Part shown: in pieces, positions 7,415-15,474 of the stretch
Numbering within the stretch: position 1 is the first letter of the stretch
How the letters are laid out: each line of letters starts with the position of its first letter
From: a virus
Direction: 5' to 3' (one strand)
Virus record (IMG/VR): IMGVR_UViG_3300031658_000194
Location: 1-20,305 of that record
Length of the DNA: 20,305 nucleotides
Notes under the pieces: model-generated
Told to the model about the DNA's origin: nothing
Seen by the model: the letters and a program-made list of their open reading frames with translations, nothing else
Databases searched by the model: none
Made by a program: the position numbers and the translations under genes

Positions 7415-9925
7415 TTACAACATGTTTTGTTGATTCATTTGTTGCATCATTCCAGCCATTGGATCTTGATTAGGTTGTTGAGGTTGTCCACCCATTGCAG
7501 GCATCTCTAATCCACCTAATCCTTGTTCTTGTCCTTGAGGCTCTTGTCCTTGACCATTTTCAAAATCAGTTGGTGGTAAGTCTTTTTTTCTTTGACTTAT
7601 CATTTTACTTTGTTGAGAAGCTTGTTTTTCTGTTCTTTTATCTTTTCTATCTTCCTTTTCACCTTCTCTACTTGAAAAACCCTCTATCTCTAATTTCTTT
7701 AATTCCATTGCATGTTCGAACTTCATTTGCTCTAACTCTTTCTCCAACTTAGCCTTTACCTCTAGTTTCTGAAGATCCATTTTATTTGTCATTTGAAGCA
7801 TTTGAGCTTCAGACTGAGCTTTAATATTATTTTCTTGAGTTCTAGCTTGAGCAGCAGATTGAGCAGACTGAGAATTAGCTTCAGTTTGCATTTTAGTTTT
7901 CTTCTCCTCAAGAGACATATCGTTTTCTTCTTTCCTTGCTTTTCTTACTTTAAGTAACATATTGGCTAAATGTAAATTATTAACCATTCTAAGATCAATA
8001 ACATCATCTAAATCTATCTTACCAGATTGTAATGCTAATTGTATATTTTGTTCTAGCAATGATTTTTCTTCTTCATCTGGTTCTAATTCTATATAAATAC
8101 CAAAATCATGAAGATGTAAGTTTTGTATTTCAGAAATTACCTGAAAGTTGTTTTTACCAATCATCTTAGCAAAGTCTTCGCTAAATGAAGAGTATTTTAA
8201 TATATCAGATATTCTATAAGATAAAGCAGTACATAATTCTTTAGTGATATTTATACCAGCCTGAACAACATGCCTAGTTGCTGTGTTGCTATTTAAAGCC
8301 GCTAATTTCTGAACACCTACCAAAGAGTATTGATCTGGTGAACTTCCATCTCTAGCTTCATTAATACCTGTAGCAGCTCTAATCATATTAAGCTGATAGT
8401 TATACATATTAATTAAACTAGATATTTTAGCATTAGACCCACTACTTGTTAATTCTTGTATTGGAACTCTAGCATTATTAAATTCTCCATCTTCAGTATA
8501 ACTTCTACCTATAACACTACCTGTTTGGAAGTACATAGATAAAGCTTCTGAAGGATTATATGACGCTCCGTTTCCTAAATCAACACTATTTAAACCATCG
8601 GCATCTATAAAAACCCCATCTGGAATCATTTTAGATACTACTTGTTGTAACTTAAGGTGTACTAATTGTATTTGATCAGCAAAAGGAATCATTCTTTTAA
8701 CTAAAGAATCAACTTTACCTTTTGTCATTTTAGGTGCAGATAATAAATAAGGTGCACAAGTTTTTTGAAAAGCAGACTTTGGCCTAACCATATTCTGCAT
8801 AAGCTCCCACTTGATAAGTTTATTACTTCCCAACACCATAACTCCTTCATACCAAACATCTATTCTTCTAGACGCCTTTACAAATCTTTCTGTTTCTCCT
8901 TCTGGATTAAAAGAAGAATCTTTTTTTATAGGTTTTTGACCACCATTTACGGTTTCTTTTATTTTATATACAATTTCTTTATCTGTTTTGTAACAGAAAT
9001 ATAATAAAGAAACGTTAGAATTATCTGATCCACCAGATTGATTTACTGTTGATTTAAACCCATCAAGTCTACTTGCTGTTTTAGCTAAATCTTCTAACTC
9101 TTCTTGAGTTAAATTAGGATTTATCTTTTTTAATTCAGTAACATGAGAATTTTTTACCTCTCCATAATAATAACAATCCTTAAAAGAAGGATCTTCTGTT
9201 GGGGAATATATTAAATTAACTGGATCTACATATTCTATTCGAACTCCATCATGAACATCAAAACTATGCTTAATAGCTGATATACCTAAAACTACATTAT
9301 CCTCTGTAGTTCTTTTAGATAACTCTTCATAATCGTTAAGCTCTAGCAATGAATTTATAGCTGTTTCTTCTGCTATCTCTATTCCTTGCTTATATTTAAG
9401 CTTCATGTATAAACCTAGTTCTTCAGTAGTTCTAGGTAACTCACCTTCTTCGAAATTAAATATATCAACTCCAGTTTGTTCTTTAAGTTCTTTTAATGGT
9501 TGATAAGCAATCATATCTGCTTCCATCTCCTTTCTAAAATCCTCTCTAATTTCACTAGAGTAAGAATCTACAGCTTCAACTTTAACATCGTATAATCTAT
9601 TAGCTATTCCGTTAACTACTATATCTACATATTTAGGTATAATAGCTACAGGAGTCCAATCTAAATTTAGATAAGATAAATCTCCATTAATAGATAATTC
9701 GTTTTTATATTTTTCTACTGGCTGTTCAGCCCTAGCATAAAGTCTCCTTAACAAGTATTCAGATCTCATGTCTCCATATAACGAAGACCCTCTGTCTCTC
9801 GAAAACCATTCTGATTCAATTGCCTGACCTACACGAAGACCATACTCCAATGTTTCTTTTTCTTTATCTGGAGCAAATTGATTAGGGAATCCTGTTCCAG
9901 AAGTGAACTTTGGGTTATTTATCAT
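7415..9925 (-). CDS. Portal protein, 836 aa
   Basis: This should form the dodecameric portal through which DNA enters and leaves the head. It directly follows terminase (two bases between stop and start, TAGATATG) and has the length of crAss-like portals (about 800 residues). Residues 500-580 carry the pattern MIRAATGINEARDGSSPDQ, LVGVQKLAAL and NTATRH, which I recognise from portals of Bacteroidetes podovirus-like phages; it probably includes the channel helix. Residues 85-110 hold a helix of the clip and wing region. Residues 655-775 are a long Lys/Glu/Gln coiled coil, and 785-836 are Gln/Gly/Met/Pro-rich and probably disordered. This extended C-terminus would project into the capsid as a barrel or tail, or assist scaffold docking. 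Family assignment is strong; the C-terminal role is inference. Confidence 0.94.
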   Translation of the reverse strand: MINNPKFTSGTGFPNQFAPDKEKETLEYGLRVGQAIESEWFSRDRGSSLYGDMRSEYLLRRLYARAEQPVEKYKNELSINGDLSYLNLDWTPVAIIPKYVDIVVNGIANRLYDVKVEAVDSYSSEIREDFRKEMEADMIAYQPLKELKEQTGVDIFNFEEGELPRTTEELGLYMKLKYKQGIEIAEETAINSLLELNDYEELSKRTTEDNVVLGISAIKHSFDVHDGVRIEYVDPVNLIYSPTEDPSFKDCYYYGEVKNSHVTELKKINPNLTQEELEDLAKTASRLDGFKSTVNQSGGSDNSNVSLLYFCYKTDKEIVYKIKETVNGGQKPIKKDSSFNPEGETERFVKASRRIDVWYEGVMVLGSNKLIKWELMQNMVRPKSAFQKTCAPYLLSAPKMTKGKVDSLVKRMIPFADQIQLVHLKLQQVVSKMIPDGVFIDADGLNSVDLGNGASYNPSEALSMYFQTGSVIGRSYTEDGEFNNARVPIQELTSSGSNAKISSLINMYNYQLNMIRAATGINEARDGSSPDQYSLVGVQKLAALNSNTATRHVVQAGINITKELCTALSYRISDILKYSSFSEDFAKMIGKNNFQVISEIQNLHLHDFGIYIELEPDEEEKSLLEQNIQLALQSGKIDLDDVIDLRMVNNLHLANMLLKVRKARKEENDMSLEEKKTKMQTEANSQSAQSAAQARTQENNIKAQSEAQMLQMTNKMDLQKLEVKAKLEKELEQMKFEHAMELKKLEIEGFSSREGEKEDRKDKRTEKQASQQSKMISQRKKDLPPTDFENGQGQEPQGQEQGLGGLEMPAMGGQPQQPNQDPMAGMMQQMNQQNML

Positions 9926-9927
9926 AT

Positions 9928-12144
9928 CTATGTAATAATTTCACTAACAAAACCTTTGTTACTGTACTTTGCAAAGTTAACATTTATTTGATCACGTTTT
10001 TTTACTTCCCTGTTCTTATTACTTTGATTAGCCATTATAGCAAACCCTGAACTAACAGTAGCATCAAACTTAGTTCTATTGTTAATATCGTAGTTAGACC
10101 AGTCTAATAGAGTTCTATTAAAAAACATATTCCCACATGATCCAAAATCAACATCTTCTTGATTAGTTATAACACCAACATTATTTTCGATGTAGCTTTC
10201 TATAGCTTCAGCGTGTACAGAAATTACAGCAGAAGAAGAAGGAATTCCACCTAATTCTTTTTCTGATTTAGAAAGTATATTCCTATGCTTATCAGGTCTG
10301 TTTAAAGAGAACCCCCTGTAACCTCGCTCTTTTAAATAGTATAGTAATCTAGGTTTATTGTTTTCTACAAGTATAGGCATACCATAGTAATGAAGAGCCA
10401 TTAAAACATCTTCATAAAATATTTCAGCAGTTGGAGGTCTAGATATATATTCTAAAAAAAACATATTAGTTGGAGCATCATCCATATGAAACTTAGTCAT
10501 TCCAGATAAAGACCCTTTAGATCCACCACCACCTACAGTTCCTGATATATCATATGAATCACATCCAAAAGAACCCATGTGAATGTTTCCGGGATGTTTT
10601 TTATTTCCTTTCACAATCACGTTATTCATAAGACTAGGTGAAGGCATCCATGAAATATAAAATCTACCTTTATTATCTGGAGCCCAAACAACTTCTGTAT
10701 CTCTTTCTCCATTCTTCCAATGAAAATTACCTCTCATTATATTGCTTTTAACAGCAAAAGAATCATTGTAATCTATTTGTTCATATAACCTAGTAAGATT
10801 AAATAAAGTGTTTTTTGATTCATCTCTAAAAGCATGAGACTCTGTTTTAGGAAACTGCCTATAAAATTCATTTAAAGCATCTGAATCATTTTTTAAACCA
10901 TCAACCTCATTATCCCAACTCTCTAATACCCCGGAGTCTATAACATCTCCATAAGAATCTAAGACCTTACTATCTGGAGCATCAAATACAGGATGTCCGA
11001 ACTCATCTATATATCCTTCAAAATTCCATTCCATAGGAATAAATAAACTATAAAGTCCAGACTGAGTTTGTCCATTTTTATTTCTTTGTGTAGCGTCAGA
11101 GTTTTCGTAAAGTTTTTTAAAGTTTCCACCACCTTTTTCTAAGGCATTAGAAGTAGATCCCATCATACATTTACCTATAACCCTAGAACCTAACCTTAAT
11201 GTTGTTTTTGTAACCCTCCAGTTGTTGAGGATGTTTTCTGGCTTCTCCCATTTACCCGCTTCATCATGGACGAGGAGGGATAGTTTTTCTCCATCATAGG
11301 AGTTGTCGCCCGTATTTTTCCAGTCAATGGTTGTGTCCAGCCCTTCCATTTCTTGAGGCTTATCTTTTGAATCGAATCTTTTTCTTGTAAATTTGGATGC
11401 TGGTACTCTATATGCGAGTTCCGTCTTGGGACGATCCATACCGTCCTGTATTGGTCTGAAAAAGAATGGATAATTGATTGAAATTGGAACCACTTTATCT
11501 GTGAACATCTTTTTCGCATCGGCTCCAGATTTGGACAGAATCCCAAACCGTGAATCGGAAGATATGGTCGCCAAGTTAACAGTCTCTGCGGATGCCATGA
11601 ACGAAAAACCACTACGTCTATTCTTGAGATAGCACATTCCGTAACATCTTTTATCCGCTTTACATGCTTCCCAAAAGATAAAGAATATCCTATTAGCTTC
11701 CCTGAAGTCTGGGTTTCCAACATCGATTTTTGTCCACTGCAAGTACATATAGTGAGAGCCAGTAATATAAGTGCTAACCCCTTTATTTGTAAACCAATAA
11801 CCCTCTTCACGCCTTTTAAATTCATTATCTATGTAGTTATGCCAATTACCTTTAAATTCATCAGGCAAATCCTTCCAATCAAAAATACTTTGTACGTTTT
11901 TTAATTCTTTTGGATAGTCCTCTTTAACCCATTTCTTTGTTTTGGCAACGTTGTTGGGTTTAGGTAATGCAATAATCAGGCCTTGAATAGAATATATCTC
12001 TCCTATTTCACCTGTTCTACTAATAATAATAACATCATACTCTTTATTATAGCCATAAGACCATAATTTATTCTTATTATTATGCCTTATAACCTTTTCA
12101 GGTATTATATTCGACACAACAGAGTATAAAGTTTGTTTATACAT
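9928..12144 (-). CDS. terL: Terminase large subunit, 738 aa
   Basis: This is the DNA-packaging motor, with an N-terminal ATPase and a C-terminal RNase H-fold nuclease. The P-loop at 174-181 reads KNRRSGFS: there is no GK[TS], but Lys174 precedes the arginines as in the deviant lambda-type P-loop. Walker B is LLVHDEAG with Asp294 and Glu295. A coupling motif GSTSNA lies at 329-334. Nuclease acidic residues are visible at Asp529/Asp532 (GCDSYD), Glu594 (VENN) and Asp694 (KFDATVSSG). All key residues are present, so it looks functional. It overlaps the upstream small gene by one base (TAATG) and is followed by portal. Bases 11221-11760, encoding roughly residues 129-308 including P-loop and Walker B, have higher GC and different codon choice than the rest of the gene. 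Confidence 0.97.
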   Translation of the reverse strand: MYKQTLYSVVSNIIPEKVIRHNNKNKLWSYGYNKEYDVIIISRTGEIGEIYSIQGLIIALPKPNNVAKTKKWVKEDYPKELKNVQSIFDWKDLPDEFKGNWHNYIDNEFKRREEGYWFTNKGVSTYITGSHYMYLQWTKIDVGNPDFREANRIFFIFWEACKADKRCYGMCYLKNRRSGFSFMASAETVNLATISSDSRFGILSKSGADAKKMFTDKVVPISINYPFFFRPIQDGMDRPKTELAYRVPASKFTRKRFDSKDKPQEMEGLDTTIDWKNTGDNSYDGEKLSLLVHDEAGKWEKPENILNNWRVTKTTLRLGSRVIGKCMMGSTSNALEKGGGNFKKLYENSDATQRNKNGQTQSGLYSLFIPMEWNFEGYIDEFGHPVFDAPDSKVLDSYGDVIDSGVLESWDNEVDGLKNDSDALNEFYRQFPKTESHAFRDESKNTLFNLTRLYEQIDYNDSFAVKSNIMRGNFHWKNGERDTEVVWAPDNKGRFYISWMPSPSLMNNVIVKGNKKHPGNIHMGSFGCDSYDISGTVGGGGSKGSLSGMTKFHMDDAPTNMFFLEYISRPPTAEIFYEDVLMALHYYGMPILVENNKPRLLYYLKERGYRGFSLNRPDKHRNILSKSEKELGGIPSSSAVISVHAEAIESYIENNVGVITNQEDVDFGSCGNMFFNRTLLDWSNYDINNRTKFDATVSSGFAIMANQSNKNREVKKRDQINVNFAKYSNKGFVSEIIT

Positions 12145-12422
12145 TATTTAGATCTTCTTTCAGCAAACCCACTAAATGCTTTTTTATCGTTTTCAATAGG
12201 TCTATTTTCTATATAACTCTTTTCTTGTTCTATTCTAGAAAGTATCTCAAAAGCATCGAATATTGCTAGCTTTTTTGTTGCTGCCGCATTCTTAAGCCTG
12301 TCCGCAGATACATCATCTTCTGTTCCTGTAACAATTTTTTCCTTTGCTACGTTAATTAACTCATCTACAGCTTGATGTCCAGCCTCTATAATTCTTCTTT
12401 TAATCTCATTTAAGTCTTGCAT
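12144..12422 (-). CDS. Candidate terminase small subunit, 92 aa
   Basis: This small protein is largely helical: LNEIKRRIIEAGHQAVDELINVA (about residues 4-26), then DVSADRLKNAAATKKLAIFDAFEILSRIEQE (about 38-68), and a basic tail ending ERRSK. It sits immediately before terL and overlaps it by one base (TAATG), which implies translational coupling, and its start overlaps the DUF3310 gene by 13 bases. Small-terminase subunits are short helical proteins that recognise phage DNA and are usually encoded exactly here. No clear helix-turn-helix stands out, and the length is at the short end for the group. The call is mainly positional; another packaging accessory protein would also fit. Confidence 0.55.
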   Translation of the reverse strand: MQDLNEIKRRIIEAGHQAVDELINVAKEKIVTGTEDDVSADRLKNAAATKKLAIFDAFEILSRIEQEKSYIENRPIENDKKAFSGFAERRSK

Positions 12423-12625
12423 GCCATTTCCTTATTAATTCTATCAATTTCTCTTTGTAAATAATCCTTAGCTTTTAAAAGATCTTGTAATTCATCCTTC
12501 TTCTTACCTGCTCTTACAACGTACTTGATGACGTTACCTCTACAGAAATTTACATTATAATCATTAATTACATCAATTAAGTCGTAAGTTTTTCCATTAT
12601 CATAATGTGGTTGTGTGCTTTTCAT
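12410..12625 (-). CDS. DUF3310 family protein, 71 aa
   Basis: Residues 7-66 match the DUF3310 pattern I know: HYDNGKTYDLIDVI, then FCRGNVIKYVVRAGKK, then DLLKAKDYLQREI. The protein is little more than this domain. The family is widespread in phages; members include lactococcal SaV proteins and a segment linked with phage nucleotide kinases such as T7 gp1.7. The role here is unknown, with nucleotide metabolism or host interference as possibilities. It sits between the GroES-like gene (10-base gap) and the small terminase candidate (13-base overlap). The start ATG follows an AT-only leader (TTTATAAATATG) without Shine-Dalgarno. Confidence 0.88.
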   Translation of the reverse strand: MKSTQPHYDNGKTYDLIDVINDYNVNFCRGNVIKYVVRAGKKKDELQDLLKAKDYLQREIDRINKEMACKT

Positions 12626-12635
12626 ATTTATAAAT

Positions 12636-13196
12636 TTAACTTAAAATTGTACACACGTCTTTAGTGTTCATTCTATATAGTACTTCGTCGTTTATAACAA
12701 ACTTATACTCACTGTTTTTGCTAAAGTTTATTTTACATTTTTCGTTAACTCCTAAATTCCTTAAAGAATTATTGGAATAAACTACAACACCTGTATTCTC
12801 TTCCAAACCTTCTTGATGAAGATACTTATGTTCTAAGTCTATAGGTTTCACAAAACAAAATTCATCCACTGAATTCCATTTTACACCATCGTGATATAAA
12901 TAGAATTGACTAGGGTCTATAAAATATATATTATCTTTAAAGAAATTAGGAGACCTCCTAGGCCTACCTTTCATATCATAATATATTCTAAAAACATTAT
13001 GATGAACTACAATAATGTCTCCTTTTTTAATCTCTCCCTTATAATAATTAGGTACACAGATTACTTCAGCGAATCTATTTACATTTTCGTGATTTTCAAC
13101 AGAAGAGTTGATTATAATCTTCTCTCCTGCAATCTCTATTGTATTTTGATATTCGCTTCCTTTTGGTTTAATTAAAAAAAAGAAAGGTGATTTCAT
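12636..13196 (-). CDS. GroES-like co-chaperonin candidate, 186 aa
   Basis: The sequence resembles phage-encoded co-chaperonins in two parts. Residues 1-72 contain FLIKP, then a polar stretch, RFAEVICVPN and IKKGDIIVVHHNVF, like the GroES strand order with the G-D pair before the barrel strand. Residues 114-186 contain CFVKPI, TGVVVY, LGVNEKCKINF and FVINDEVLYRMNTKDVCTIL, matching the GroES C-terminal ending. The protein is twice the usual 95 residues, so a double GroES fold is suggested. A start at 13196 is chosen over the earlier ATG at 13223 because it gives the TAATG junction with the upstream stop and removes a 28-base overlap. A co-chaperonin would work with host GroEL to fold capsid or tail proteins. 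No phage GroEL is seen. Chaperonin binding is inferred. Confidence 0.68.
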   Translation of the reverse strand: MKSPFFFLIKPKGSEYQNTIEIAGEKIIINSSVENHENVNRFAEVICVPNYYKGEIKKGDIIVVHHNVFRIYYDMKGRPRRSPNFFKDNIYFIDPSQFYLYHDGVKWNSVDEFCFVKPIDLEHKYLHQEGLEENTGVVVYSNNSLRNLGVNEKCKINFSKNSEYKFVINDEVLYRMNTKDVCTILS

Positions 13197-13420
13197 TAAA
13201 AGTTTATATTGAATTCGACACAAATAGGAACATTCTTGTTAAATGATTTCCATGGTATAATTTCATCTTTCTTTTTGATGAATATAAAATAAGATTCCTG
13301 GTCAACATCATACTCTATTAAAAATATAGTATAATTTCCACCTAATATCTCTTGCCCTACAATATAATGCATAGCACTAGACTTATAATCTGCGCCTATA
13401 GATATCTTACGAATTTGCAT
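13196..13420 (-). CDS. Hypothetical protein, 74 aa
   Basis: I recognise the pattern (RKISIGADYKSSAMHYIVGQEILGG near residues 3-27) from small hypotheticals that accompany the GroES-like gene in other marine phages, but no function is known to me. The protein looks like an alpha/beta mix with strands NYTIFLIEYD and SYFIFIKK and no membrane segment or signal peptide. Its stop shares one base with the start of the GroES-like gene (TAATG), so the two are probably translated together. The start lies seven bases after the stop of the 86-residue gene. Confidence 0.75.
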   Translation of the reverse strand: MQIRKISIGADYKSSAMHYIVGQEILGGNYTIFLIEYDVDQESYFIFIKKKDEIIPWKSFNKNVPICVEFNINF

Positions 13421-13426
13421 AAATTA

Positions 13427-13687
13427 TTATGAATCTAATTCTGAAAGAGTTCCGTCTTGAATGTTTATAGAAACTTTACCATATGCAGTCTCTAGAGAGT
13501 CTTGCATTTCTTTTAGGTTCGTTTGAATACCATTTATTGAGCTTATAATATTAGCTTTTTGGGTTTCAAGTTGACCAATAGATAATTGAGCTTTATTCAA
13601 CTCATTGATAATTCCTTGTAGATCTCTTAACTCTTCATCTGTGATTTTTTCCACTGGTGGAGCTAAACTAATTGTGTTTTTTGACAT
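13427..13687 (-). CDS. Small coiled-coil protein, 86 aa
   Basis: No family is recognised with confidence. Residues 15-68 are one long amphipathic helix with heptad-like spacing (LRDLQGIINELNKAQLSIGQLETQKANIISSINGIQTNLKEM in pieces), followed by a short polar tail (VSINIQDGTLSELDS). It has no Cys or Trp. It could be a small virion or assembly coiled coil or a regulator. It is the first gene after the 577-residue tail protein, separated by a 52-base AT-rich gap that shows no hairpin and only a weak TATATTTAC box. Confidence 0.72.
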   Translation of the reverse strand: MSKNTISLAPPVEKITDEELRDLQGIINELNKAQLSIGQLETQKANIISSINGIQTNLKEMQDSLETAYGKVSINIQDGTLSELDS

Positions 13688-13739
13688 GATTTTATTTAAT
13701 TTATGTAAATATACGAATTATTTCTTTTATATATTTAGT

Positions 13740-15473
13740 TTAATAATTAGCATTTATTGAATTAGTTGTTCCGTTTGATCCAAAAATATTAGAAGACTGA
13801 GGTTTTTTCCATAAAGTAGTTCCTGCACTAGTCCATGTTGAAGAGGCTCCATAACTAGTTCCGTTAATAACAATATTGGTAAACGATGGTTTAGTACTAC
13901 TAAAATATATATAAAGATAATCAGTTCCACTTGAATTCATCCAATAAAGAGCTGTTAATGTCGATCCATTAAAAGAGGTGTTTGATATAGAACCACAAGA
14001 AAAAGGATATGAATTACTCCAACCGTTTACCACTGTACTATAATATTGAGAAGTACCTGTAGTTAGTGTTGCGCTAAATGAATATCCAGCCGGAACTGTA
14101 AACCCTACCACGTTTCCATAAATAATATTTGAACCCTGTCTTGCCACAGCTCTATACCTATAAGTATTATTACTTGTTAATGGTACACCATTTTCTGTTA
14201 TAGTCTGAGTTCTTGCCGAAGTGGATGTTCCTCCATGAGTGTTATCTTGTTGATAATCATTACCAGTAGCATCAGTAAGAGACCCTGTACTTATACTTAC
14301 TGTTGGAGTTTGTGAATAACCACCATTACAGTAGGTAATTCCAAGTTGATCAACATGTCCCTGAGTACTTGTATTTACAATGCTACTGTAAGTTGTACCA
14401 GCAGAATTTTTAGCAAAAGCTCTAAAACTAACAGGTCTAGCACCAACACTAGTAGGAGTGTAGTTTGCTACAAAACTAGTTGCAGTTATAGCAGAAGCAT
14501 TAGCGGTAGTTAACGTAGCTGTACCTGCACTTATAGTTGCAGTAGGCTCTGTGTAATCTCCTGTAGTATTTATAGTAGAATCATCCTCTAAAACCTCGAC
14601 TACATCTGCAGTAAATGTACCACTTGGAGTCTCTCTGTAGAAATTGCTTGAAGTTGTAACACCTGGGAGATAAACAAATCCTTTTTCACTTATAGTTCCA
14701 GTTGTAGTAAAGTTAGATGTAAAACCTTTACTACTAACATTACCCCTCATTCCAATCAAAGTAGTAGCTACTGCCATAATACTAGCTGTTATAGAAGGAG
14801 CAATTCCATCTCCACCACCAATAACTTGCATTCCTGGACAGCTAACTGAAAACCACCAACCTGTACCTGAAAGTGGAGCAGAAATTCTCATATTTGAAGA
14901 ACTAGTTGATGAATTTTTATTAAACGTTATAGTACCTCTACCACCGTTTTGCCCTTGAGGCCCAGTAGTTCCACCATAAACACCTGTCAATGTAGTTAGT
15001 GGCTGTACCAATGAGGTACTAGAGTAACTTGCACTTCCTACAAACCCACTTCCTGTTCCGTTACCACTACCACTAGTGTAAGTATTATTGTTCCATGTGA
15101 AAACAAATTTATCTGGTACACTGTAAGCTTGGTATTCTATGGTTACAGTACCAGTTGCAGAACCTAGGTTTATAGGAAAATCAAATGTTCCAACTCCACC
15201 CGTTTGGTAAGCTATATTACAAACTGGAGCCGCGTAGTCATGGTCGTAACTATAAAATTCACTCATTCCAAAAGCAGCTACATTATCAGGATGTGAAGGA
15301 CTGAATCCATTTGTAATATCATAATCCTCACTACCACCGTAAGTGTCACCACCTTCAGTAATATCTCTAAGACTGTATGGCCCAGATCCATCATCACCAT
15401 CGTTGTAATCATTACTTAGCTTTTCATTAGCTATAGAAAATAAACTTAAACTTCCGCTTCCAGGAACTGCCAT
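13740..15473 (-). CDS. Virion protein with fibronectin-like repeats, probable tail fibre, 577 aa
   Basis: The start at 15473 (MAVPGSGSLSL) is preferred because it gives TAATATG with the upstream stop, instead of an ATG at 15494 that overlaps the previous gene by 20 bases. Numbering from that start, residues 1-80 carry a signature (SLSLFSI, GPYSLRDI, MSEFYSYDHD) shared, from memory, with marine phage fibre proteins. Residues 95-220 are Gly/Ser/Thr-rich beta structure, with FDFPINLGSATGTVTIEY. Residues about 230-370 and 380-460 each end in a fibronectin-like strand pair: SFRAFAKNSAGTTYS and RYRAVARQGSNIIYG, a form common in Bacteroidetes surface proteins. The C-terminus (about 460-577) is Ser/Thr/Tyr-rich with strands. 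It probably binds the host envelope. There is no signal peptide, consistent with a virion protein. Confidence 0.75.
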   Translation of the reverse strand: MAVPGSGSLSLFSIANEKLSNDYNDGDDGSGPYSLRDITEGGDTYGGSEDYDITNGFSPSHPDNVAAFGMSEFYSYDHDYAAPVCNIAYQTGGVGTFDFPINLGSATGTVTIEYQAYSVPDKFVFTWNNNTYTSGSGNGTGSGFVGSASYSSTSLVQPLTTLTGVYGGTTGPQGQNGGRGTITFNKNSSTSSSNMRISAPLSGTGWWFSVSCPGMQVIGGGDGIAPSITASIMAVATTLIGMRGNVSSKGFTSNFTTTGTISEKGFVYLPGVTTSSNFYRETPSGTFTADVVEVLEDDSTINTTGDYTEPTATISAGTATLTTANASAITATSFVANYTPTSVGARPVSFRAFAKNSAGTTYSSIVNTSTQGHVDQLGITYCNGGYSQTPTVSISTGSLTDATGNDYQQDNTHGGTSTSARTQTITENGVPLTSNNTYRYRAVARQGSNIIYGNVVGFTVPAGYSFSATLTTGTSQYYSTVVNGWSNSYPFSCGSISNTSFNGSTLTALYWMNSSGTDYLYIYFSSTKPSFTNIVINGTSYGASSTWTSAGTTLWKKPQSSNIFGSNGTTNSINANY

Positions 15474-15474
15474 A

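Noticed and set aside
7495-7752. Plus-strand 85-codon hydrophobic frame with membrane-like stretches
   Set aside because: It is the complement of the Gln/Lys/Glu-rich portal tail; Lys/Glu codons read backwards give Phe/Leu runs, which explains the hydrophobicity.
8765-9004. Plus-strand 79-codon frame opposite the portal gene
   Set aside because: Phe/Tyr/Ile-rich shadow of the portal coding strand with no independent signal.
12906-13175. Plus-strand 89-codon frame opposite the GroES-like gene
   Set aside because: Ile/Tyr-rich antisense shadow; the minus-strand frame has clear family-like motifs and coupled junctions.
13197-13223. Nine-residue N-terminal extension of the GroES-like protein
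   Set aside because: It would overlap the upstream gene by 28 bases, and the ATG at 13196 gives a TAATG junction and the expected MKSPFF-type start.
13688-13739. Promoter in the gap before the 86-residue gene
   Set aside because: TATATTTAC only partly fits the -7 consensus and no TTG lies at the right distance, so I did not list it.
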